A stretch of DNA of 64,000 bases from contig JAAWWF010000001.1 of the NCBI GenBank assembly GCA_021404565.1, positions 357,613 through 421,612 on the forward strand. Direction: 5' to 3'. This document shows, piece by piece, positions 60,613 to 64,000 of the stretch (position 1 is its first letter; each line of letters opens with the position of its first letter). The stretch comes from Roseivirga sp. (GTDB taxonomy: Bacteria; Bacteroidota; Bacteroidia; Cytophagales; Cyclobacteriaceae). The translations under genes and the position numbers were made by a program. The notes under the pieces are model-generated. The model was not told where the DNA came from. It worked only from the letters and a program-made list of their open reading frames with translations, and ran no database searches.

Positions 60613-60675
60613 AACTCACCTTTCCGGGCCCACACTTCAAACCCAATTTTGTGGCATCATTAAAAACATAAATGT

Positions 60676-60879
60676 ATGCCATATATAAACATTCGTGTCA
60701 CGGATACCAACGTGACCAGAGAACAGAAAGCACAGCTGATCAAAGGAGCCACCGATCTGGTGGTGAAGGTGCTGGACAAACAACCAGATACAACCCATGT
60801 GGTGATTGATGAGATCGCCCATGAAAACTGGGGCGTGGCCGGAAAACAAGCTTCCAATCCAAACCAGAAGTTGAAATGA
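60676..60879 (+). CDS. 4-oxalocrotonate tautomerase family protein
   Basis: This is a 67-residue protein with the catalytic Pro directly after Met (MPYINIRVTDTN), as the family requires after methionine removal. The segment VTREQKAQLIKGATDLVVKVLDKQPDTTHVVIDEIAHENWGVAGK is typical of 4-OT-like tautomerases, which isomerise keto-enol groups, often in aromatic or xenobiotic breakdown. The stop overlaps the start of the SDR gene (ATGA, 60876-60879). Confidence 0.92.
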   Translation: MPYINIRVTDTNVTREQKAQLIKGATDLVVKVLDKQPDTTHVVIDEIAHENWGVAGKQASNPNQKLK

Positions 60880-61619
60880 AAACGATCATTGTAACAGGAG
60901 CTTCTGCCGGCATAGGGCTTGGTATTGCTCAGCTCTTTTTAGAGAAGGGATGGAATGTAGTGATGAATTCGTCAAACTCACAAAATCTTGAAAATGCCTA
61001 CGAATCTTTGCCAGACAAAAAGAATGCAATGATTGTGGCGGGAGATGTAAGAGACCCTCAGGTGGGGAAAAGACTGGTGGAAGCGGCTCTGGCCAACTTC
61101 GGGCAACTGGATGCTCTGATCAACAATGCGGGCATTTTTAGTCCAAAACCATTTTTAGAAGCTGATGAGCAGGACCTGGATGGTTTTTACGCTGTGAACC
61201 TGAAAGGCACCTTCTACTCTTCGCAAGCAGCCATTTCACAGATGGTAAAACAAGGGAATGGTGGTGCCGTCATCAACATGGGTACGGTACTCGTAGATCA
61301 CGCCATAGCGGGTTTTCCGGCAGCTGCTGCCGTAGCCAGTAAAGGAGCCATCCATGCACTTACACGTCAACTGGCTGCAGAGTTTGGAGGAAATAACATT
61401 CGTGTGAATACGATTTCACCCGGTATTATCCGTAGTCCTTTGCAGTCCAAAATCGGTGTGGAAGATGCCGATGGGTTGGCCGGGCTTCATTTGCTCAAGC
61501 GTATTGGAGAGACCTCCGACATTGCACAAACAGCATATCACCTGGTAAACAGCAATTTTATTACCGGTGCGACCATCAATGTAGATGGAGGTCATGTTTC
61601 AGGACATCAATTTGGATAG
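60876..61619 (+). CDS. SDR-fold protein lacking the canonical catalytic tyrosine
   Basis: The 247-residue protein has a Rossmann nucleotide motif TGASAGIGLGI (7-17), NNAG (about 90) and the IRVNTISPGIIRSPL segment of classical SDRs. The usual Tyr-x-x-x-Lys is absent. At that place the sequence reads AAAAVASKGAIHAL, with Ala four residues before the Lys, and the usual active-site Ser region reads NMGTVLVD. It may be a catalytically divergent subfamily that works without Tyr. It is overlapped by four bases with the tautomerase gene and followed after two bases by the NTF2-fold gene. Confidence 0.85.
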   Translation: MKTIIVTGASAGIGLGIAQLFLEKGWNVVMNSSNSQNLENAYESLPDKKNAMIVAGDVRDPQVGKRLVEAALANFGQLDALINNAGIFSPKPFLEADEQDLDGFYAVNLKGTFYSSQAAISQMVKQGNGGAVINMGTVLVDHAIAGFPAAAAVASKGAIHALTRQLAAEFGGNNIRVNTISPGIIRSPLQSKIGVEDADGLAGLHLLKRIGETSDIAQTAYHLVNSNFITGATINVDGGHVSGHQFG

Positions 61620-61621
61620 AG

Positions 61622-61993
61622 ATGAAACATGAGGACATAAAAAAAGTCACTGAACTGATCGAGGATTACTTCAGGGGCATTTACGAAGGAGATGTTTCAT
61701 TACTCAGACAGGTATTCGAACCGGGCATTGTTCTTTTTGGCCATGTGAACGGAGAACCCTATGAGAAAGACCTGGAAAGCTACCTCAGTGGAGTAGCAAA
61801 TCGACAATCACCCAAAGAGCTGGGAGAACCCTATACCATGCAAATAACCGGTATTGAGCTCATGGGAAGTATTGGTTTGGTGAGAGCCTCGGTTCCCATG
61901 CTGGGCTTTCACTACCACGACCTGCTGGGTGTAGTGCGGAGGGAAGGACAATGGAAAATTGTGCATAAAGCCTTTGCCAACCTGCCTGCTTAA
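61622..61993 (+). CDS. NTF2-like fold protein (lumazine-binding-like)
   Basis: At 123 residues this is a single NTF2-fold domain: helices VTELIEDYFRGIYEGDVSLLRQVFEPGIVLFGHVNGEPYEKDLESYL, then strands YTMQITGIELMGSIGLVRASVPMLGFHYHDLLGVVRREGQWKIVHKAFANLP. This matches the Lumazine_bd_2/SnoaL-like group. It ends the araC-tautomerase-SDR operon. A hairpin follows the stop by 6 bases. The substrate is unknown. Confidence 0.85.
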   Translation: MKHEDIKKVTELIEDYFRGIYEGDVSLLRQVFEPGIVLFGHVNGEPYEKDLESYLSGVANRQSPKELGEPYTMQITGIELMGSIGLVRASVPMLGFHYHDLLGVVRREGQWKIVHKAFANLPA

Positions 61994-61999
61994 CATAGC

Positions 62000-62032
62000 G
62001 AGAAGGCCTGATCATTTTAGTCGGGCCTTCTC
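62000..62032 (+). terminator. Hairpin after the tautomerase operon
   Basis: GAGAAGGCCTGA and TCGGGCCTTCTC form a 12-base stem with one wobble and a nine-base loop. The downstream T-run is poor (CCATTTCATTT), so this is a weak or factor-assisted terminator. Confidence 0.55.
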
Positions 62033-62093
62033 CATTTCATTTATAATGTCTCCTTTCTTCGTAAACCCAGCATTCAATGGACGATAGTCAACA

Positions 62094-62128
62094 GTCCATG
62101 GTCCATGGTCCATGGTCTATGGTCTATG
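62094..62128 (+). repeat. Heptamer tandem repeat (five units)
   Basis: Three GTCCATG units and two GTCTATG units lie head to tail and then run into GTCTGAA. The tract overlaps the last codons and stop of the minus-strand gene at 62117, supplying its C-terminal DHRP residues. Confidence 0.85.
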
Positions 62129-62641
62129 GTCTGAACGCTCCTTCACCATCACCGACCACATGGTTTTCACCTTTGAACTTTCCATAGCCTTAATTGCCTC
62201 CTCTGGCAGTTCCTTCATATCTTCACTGATTTCGAACTTCGCCCTCATATTCCCATCCGTTCCGATTACCGCCACCCATGAATTAGGTGTCTTGCTAAAT
62301 AGGAAGATGCCCGGAGGCCCGCTTATATGTGCAAAGCCCTGACCAAAGATACCCCGGATCTGTGCGAACACCTGCCCTCTCGTTGAAGTCACAAAGCCGC
62401 CATCAGTCCAGTGCCTCATGGTAGTTGTGGTATCGTTCGGCCATTTCTGCAACAGCTCCCATCCTACCCTTACGGGGTTGCCACTGTCTACATAGGCTAT
62501 AAGCTCTTCGAGGCTGCCACTGATTCTATTCCCATCTCTGTCGGCTTCATATACCACCTTATACAAGCCTTGTCCCTGCGCCATACCGACTGAACAAATC
62601 AGCATCAGTATTAAGCCTGTCAATAACTTTGAGTTTTTCAT
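62117..62641 (-). CDS. Secreted hypothetical protein
   Basis: The 174-residue product has a signal peptide (MKNSKLLTGLILMLICSVGMAQ). The mature chain begins GLYKVVYEADRDGNRISGSLEELIAYVDSGNPVRVGWELLQKW and contains WTDGGFVTSTRGQVFAQIRGIFGQ and WVAVIGTDGNMRAKFEISEDMKELPEEAIKAMESSKVKTMWSVMVKE. I do not recognise a named family. Its C-terminal residues are encoded by the heptamer repeat. It is divergent from the LytTR membrane protein gene, with a 134-base gap. Confidence 0.75.
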   Translation of the reverse strand: MKNSKLLTGLILMLICSVGMAQGQGLYKVVYEADRDGNRISGSLEELIAYVDSGNPVRVGWELLQKWPNDTTTTMRHWTDGGFVTSTRGQVFAQIRGIFGQGFAHISGPPGIFLFSKTPNSWVAVIGTDGNMRAKFEISEDMKELPEEAIKAMESSKVKTMWSVMVKERSDHRP

Positions 62642-62693
62642 CCCTTGAGTTTTTCTGAAAAATGATGGATTTGAAGCCTTTTAGAAAAATAAA

Positions 62694-62723
62694 TCAACCA
62701 ACGACCGGATAAGGTCAACCAAC
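62694..62723. promoter_or_regulatory. 21-bp-period direct repeat, candidate LytTR site
   Basis: TCAACCAAC occurs at 62694-62702 and again at 62715-62723, exactly 21 bases apart and in the same orientation. On the other strand it reads GTTGGTTGA. LytTR proteins such as AgrA bind two nine-base direct repeats about 12 bases apart. The site is 53 bases before the ATG of a LytTR gene, so autoregulation is plausible. Confidence 0.5.
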
Positions 62724-62775
62724 AACCACTGCTATTCTGCCCGAAAAGCCGTATGTTAAGATATACACTGACTCT

Positions 62776-63576
62776 ATGCAGATTCCGAAATCATCGTTTT
62801 ATAGTCACCTTGCCTTCTGGCTGATTTACTGGTTTATCCAATCGCTTTTATTCAGTGGTGGTCGTCATCTCGATTTTTACCTGGCCAAAAATGTAGCAAT
62901 TGTGTCTCTTCACGCTTTATTGGTTTATGCCAACCTTCGTGAACTCACAAGACTGCTCTTAAAAGGGCAATACCTGATTTACACCTTGATTTCCATAGGA
63001 CTGATCTACCTCACCTATTCTATTTCATTTGAGATAATTGGTCTGTCATTTGCCATCTTTTTTCCGGGAGTAACCAGAATGATAGTACCCGGAGATACCT
63101 CATGGTGGCCCACAGATTTCTGGCAGATTCTGTCAGGTTCGGCTCCTTACTCCATCGCCTTCCTGGGCAGTACTATTTTCTCACTACTGAAACTCAATAG
63201 CCAATCAACAGCAACTGATTCATTGCCGGATAGTAACACAGGTTCTTACACTTCGGATGAAGACTATACGTTGATGCTCAAAGAGGGCAAGGTCATTCAT
63301 CGCCTAGATGTGCGCGACATTCTATATGTACAGGGCATGAAGGAATATGTGAGCTGGCACACTACAGATAAAAAACTGGTTACCCTTCACTCACTTGCCA
63401 ACCTGGAAACCCTGCTGGGCGAAAAAGGCTTTCTTCGCACGCATAAATCCTTCATTGTCAATACGAAATGTGTGGAGGTAATTAAATACGATTCTGTTGA
63501 AATTCCAGGCAAGAAAATCCCCATTGGCCGGAGTTACCGCACTAAGGTCCAGGATTGTTTTCGCTCAGAAATATAA
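62776..63576 (+). CDS. Membrane-embedded LytTR DNA-binding protein
   Basis: The 266-residue protein starts with four hydrophobic helices (about 10-145: HLAFWLIYWFIQSLLF, VAIVSLHALLVYANL, YLIYTLISIGLIYLTYSISFEIIGLSFAIFF, YSIAFLGSTIFSLL) and ends with a LytTR DNA-binding domain (about 170-262: LMLKEGKVIHRLDVRDILYVQGMKEYVSWHT ... RTHKSFIVNTKCVEVIKYDSVEIPGKKIPIGRSYRTKV). No receiver domain is present, so it is a one-component membrane-anchored regulator. A direct repeat at 62694-62723 lies in its promoter region. Confidence 0.9.
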   Translation: MQIPKSSFYSHLAFWLIYWFIQSLLFSGGRHLDFYLAKNVAIVSLHALLVYANLRELTRLLLKGQYLIYTLISIGLIYLTYSISFEIIGLSFAIFFPGVTRMIVPGDTSWWPTDFWQILSGSAPYSIAFLGSTIFSLLKLNSQSTATDSLPDSNTGSYTSDEDYTLMLKEGKVIHRLDVRDILYVQGMKEYVSWHTTDKKLVTLHSLANLETLLGEKGFLRTHKSFIVNTKCVEVIKYDSVEIPGKKIPIGRSYRTKVQDCFRSEI

Positions 63577-63603
63577 ATAATAACTGAACTCAGGTTAAAC
63601 CAT

Positions 63604-64000
63604 ATGCAGCTAGACCTCTATCAAATTGACGCTTTTACAGAAACGATATTCTCAGGAAATCCCGCCTGTGTGGTTCCACTCACTCATTGGTTGCCTGACG
63701 ACCTGCTTCTTCAGATAACTCAGGAAAATGCAGTGGCAGAAACGGCTTTTTTTATTCCCGGGGAAGACAAAATTGCTCTGCGTTGGTTCACCCCCGAAAT
63801 TGAGATGGACCTTTGCGGACATGCCACTCTGGCCACAGTTCATGTGCTGAAAAGCATATTGGATTACCCAAAAGACGAAATGATCTTCAGCACCTTAAGT
63901 GGAGACTTACGAGTGAGGGCAAAAGACGGGCTTTACACCATGAATTTCCCTTCCCGGAAACCAGTACCTGCCAACCTTCCGGCTGTTATTGAAAAATCAC
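63604..64000 (+). CDS. PhzF-like isomerase family protein, partial
   Basis: An ATG at 63604 opens a frame that runs off the window at 132 codons. It begins MQLDLYQIDAFTETIFSGNPACVVPLTHWL and contains the PhzF features QENAVAETAFF (the catalytic Glu is expected in this region) and MDLCGHATLATVHVL. PhzF-family enzymes are proton-shuttling isomerases (phenazine biosynthesis or general epimerase-like). The C-terminal half is outside the window. It follows the LytTR gene after 27 bases. Confidence 0.9.
   Translation, partial: MQLDLYQIDAFTETIFSGNPACVVPLTHWLPDDLLLQITQENAVAETAFFIPGEDKIALRWFTPEIEMDLCGHATLATVHVLKSILDYPKDEMIFSTLSGDLRVRAKDGLYTMNFPSRKPVPANLPAVIEKS

Noticed and set aside
1-64000. CRISPR arrays, tRNA or rRNA genes, transposases, prophage genes
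   Set aside because: I looked for regularly spaced repeats, cloverleaf-like segments and recombinase motifs and saw none.

Overview
The window looks like chromosome of a member of the Bacteroidota, most likely of the Cytophagales type. The reasons are family content rather than any marker gene: a Porin_10-type putative porin, DUF3078, short MenE, CarboxypepD_reg-like proteins, LytTR/LytS pairs, PadR-linked permeases with the WFC..EYLEEIIGDL prefix, a TonB-dependent receptor with a lipoprotein partner, and a menaquinone pathway. Ribosome binding sites are weak and several genes start with TTG or GTG. No rRNA, tRNA, CRISPR array, transposase or phage gene was seen.

Layout. 1-3 kb: the end of a membrane protein gene and a lone MacB/FtsX-type permease, divergent from a secreted protein. 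3-11 kb: an accessory run of small stand-alone genes (extra methionine aminopeptidase, GNAT, two AraC regulators, VOC, YCII, two DUF1801 proteins, an MFS exporter). 11-24 kb: conserved housekeeping, with miaE, DUF3078, porin, lpxK, Nif3-like, zinc-ribbon coiled coil, TPR protein, a histidine phosphatase and the overlapping menaquinone genes menI-menF-menD. 23.6-33 kb: LytS/LytTR pair, a mini MotA/TolQ protein, a serine hydrolase, two tandem CarboxypepD_reg paralogues, menE, and a LexA-like XRE-S24 repressor divergent from a small outer-membrane barrel. 34-42 kb: a large Asp-box propeller protein, an HxlR regulator divergent from an SDR-LLM oxidoreductase pair, a HEAT-like secreted protein and a fatty acid desaturase. 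42.9-48.9 kb: a lipoprotein plus TonB receptor pair followed by two decayed copies of a receptor 3' end. These flank an AT-rich NAD-dependent epimerase gene. 49-57 kb: a seven-repeat propeller protein bracketed by two copies of a palindromic repeat, then a PadR-permease-permease-TonB/TPR operon. 57-64 kb: cupin, hybrid histidine kinase, an araC-tautomerase-SDR-NTF2 operon, a membrane LytTR protein and the start of a phzF-like gene.

The most interesting signals are not gene families but structure between and inside genes. A textbook intrinsic terminator is encoded inside the signal-peptide codons of the TPR gene (18203-18236). The TonB-receptor fossils form an imperfect direct repeat around a foreign-looking gene (46836-48376). 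A dispersed palindromic element occurs at 13052, 49021 and 50411. Clear candidate operators sit next to HxlR (37868-37884), XRE-S24 (33035-33072), PadR (50544-50581) and LytTR (21-bp-period direct repeat at 62694-62723) genes. I did not find a complete, clearly novel defence or biosynthetic system. The best candidate for an undescribed module is the PadR-permease-permease-lipocalin/TonB/TPR operon.
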